Assembly (NCBI GenBank): GCA_945863785.1
Contig: CAMBAQ010000127.1
Coordinates: 1-5,579, forward strand
DNA: 5,579 nt
Direction of reading: 5' to 3'
Origin: Chthoniobacter flavus
GTDB taxonomy: Bacteria; Verrucomicrobiota; Verrucomicrobiia; Chthoniobacterales; Terrimicrobiaceae
The notes beneath the pieces were generated by a model that was not told the origin of the DNA, searched no databases, and saw only the letters and a list, made by a program, of their open reading frames with translations. Of this stretch, positions 4,736 through 5,579 are shown piece by piece. Within the stretch, counting starts at the first letter, position 1, and each line of letters opens with the position of its first letter. The position numbers and the translations under genes are program-made.

Positions 4736-5512
4736 ATGCGCGTCACCATTCTTGCTAGCGGTAGTTCTGGAAATGTCGTTTTGCTTCAAACCGCAGAAAC
4801 ATCCGTTTTGATCGATATTGGATTGACTGCTAAGCGCATCAATGGGCACTTAACGACGCTGGACGTCGAGGCCAACTCGCTTGCGGGTGTGCTGCTGACG
4901 CACGAGCATGGCGACCACACGAAGGGGCTTCGAGTTTTTTGCGCTAATAGTTCCGTGCCGGTTTTCACAAATCCCCTCACCGCCGACTCACTGAAAAGAT
5001 CAGGGGTTGTGGCCAACTGGAATCTTTTTGCCAGCGGTGCGGAATTTCAAATCGGGGATCTCCGGGTGCTTCCATTCTCCGTGCCTCATGATGCCGCAGA
5101 CCCGGTGGGATTTGTTTTTCGACATGCGGAATCTTCCTTCGCTGTTCTCACGGACTTGGGATATGCGACCAAGCAGGTCGTCAACTGCGTGCAGGGGGTG
5201 AGCGCCCTCCTCATCGAAACCAATCACGATGAGACGATGCTTCAAAATGACACCAAGCGACCCTGGGCGGTCAAGCAACGCATCCTCTCTCGTCACGGAC
5301 ACCTCTCGAATGTGGCCGCCGCCGACATCGTTGCCAACGTGGCGACGCCGCAGTTAAGCCACGTGCTACTCGGACATATAAGCGAGGACTGCAACTCCTC
5401 AACCCTAGCCACCCAGGCCGTGCGAACCCGCTTGGATGCGGATGGTCACACCCAAGTGGAAGTCCTTTGCGCCAGCAGCAAAGACGACGCGCCGGTCAGC
5501 ATCACTATTTAG
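4736..5512 (+). CDS. MBL-fold metallo-hydrolase, YycJ/WalJ-like
   Basis: This 258-residue protein has a metallo-beta-lactamase fold. It opens with MRVTILASGSSGN, the typical YycJ-type start. The metal-binding motif LLTHEHGDHTKGL carries H56, H58, D60 and H61. Other ligands or conserved positions are H118 (VPHDA), D140 (LTDLGY), H164 (ETNHD) and H214 (LLGHISEDCN); RHGHLSN (186-192) is also characteristic. The motif set predicts a di-metal phosphodiesterase or nuclease-like hydrolase in the cytoplasm (no signal peptide or membrane helix). YycJ/WalJ of Firmicutes has been linked to DNA repair and to the WalKR locus, but no walKR gene lies here and the true substrate is unknown. It is transcribed divergently from mla, so it is not part of that operon. 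The ATG follows AATTCCTC with no Shine-Dalgarno sequence. Family call is firm; exact function is not. Confidence 0.9.
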   Translation: MRVTILASGSSGNVVLLQTAETSVLIDIGLTAKRINGHLTTLDVEANSLAGVLLTHEHGDHTKGLRVFCANSSVPVFTNPLTADSLKRSGVVANWNLFASGAEFQIGDLRVLPFSVPHDAADPVGFVFRHAESSFAVLTDLGYATKQVVNCVQGVSALLIETNHDETMLQNDTKRPWAVKQRILSRHGHLSNVAAADIVANVATPQLSHVLLGHISEDCNSSTLATQAVRTRLDADGHTQVEVLCASSKDDAPVSITI

Positions 5513-5579
5513 AAAGCCCGTGAGAAACGACCTGCGCTAGCGCGACGATCACTAATGCGGACGCGAGACCTATGCCGCA
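5505..5579 (-). CDS. C-terminal tail of a convergent, probably membrane, protein (enters from right edge)
   Basis: Reading the minus strand from the right edge gives 24 residues, CGIGLASALVIVALAQVVSHGLSK, then a TAG stop at 5507-5505. The segment has the hydrophobicity of a membrane helix followed by a short polar end, as expected for the last helix of an inner-membrane protein. It would overlap the 3' end of the hydrolase gene by 8 nt in a tail-to-tail arrangement. A 24-codon open frame can occur by chance, and the plus-strand frame from 5513 is also open but gives an Arg-rich, implausible peptide. The family cannot be recognised from this fragment. Confidence 0.5.
   Translation of the reverse strand, partial: CGIGLASALVIVALAQVVSHGLSK

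Noticed and set aside
1..5579. CRISPR array, tRNA, rRNA, insertion sequence or toxin-antitoxin pair
   Set aside because: No regularly spaced repeats, no cloverleaf or rRNA signature, no transposase or paired small genes were seen.

Overview
The window is an ordinary-looking chromosomal stretch from a diderm (Gram-negative) bacterium. Its core is a complete, compact mla-type phospholipid-transport operon on the minus strand. The sequence does not name the organism. The gene order (mlaE-mlaF-mlaD-mlaC-mlaA, no mlaB), the style of the metallo-hydrolase, the lack of Shine-Dalgarno sequences and a palindromic 'GGCGGT-TGCAG-ACCGCC' intergenic repeat together remind me of Verrucomicrobiota (Opitutae-like). 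That is an impression from memory, not a proven assignment.

Layout: 1-395 (minus) is the N-terminal 131 codons of a TerC-family membrane protein that runs off the left edge. 396-499 is a short AT-rich gap with repeated ATTGAC motifs. 500-4347 (minus) is the mla operon, transcribed right to left as mlaE (permease), mlaF (ATPase), mlaD (MCE protein), mlaC (periplasmic carrier), mlaA (outer-membrane component). Gaps inside it are only 2, 4, 3 and 14 nt. 4348-4735 is a 388-nt intergenic region between divergent genes; it holds several short repeats and dyads. 4736-5512 (plus) is a YycJ/WalJ-type metallo-beta-lactamase-fold hydrolase. 5505-5579 (minus) is probably the hydrophobic C-terminal tail of a convergent gene that enters from the right edge and overlaps the hydrolase gene by 8 nt.

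How the genes work together: MlaE, MlaF and MlaD should form the inner-membrane ABC/MCE complex, MlaC should ferry phospholipid across the periplasm, and MlaA should sit in the outer membrane. All the core parts are in one transcription unit except the STAS protein MlaB. The oddest component is MlaA: it has no lipobox cysteine and carries about 150 extra residues, mostly Pro/Lys/Ser/Ala-rich, between the signal peptide and the MlaA domain.

I do not see a wholly new system. The observations most worth following are the modified MlaA, a 13-bp word shared by the upstream regions of the TerC and hydrolase genes in the same orientation, paired AATCCT-type repeats leading up to the hydrolase start codon, and the absence of a recognisable Shine-Dalgarno sequence before all seven visible starts.
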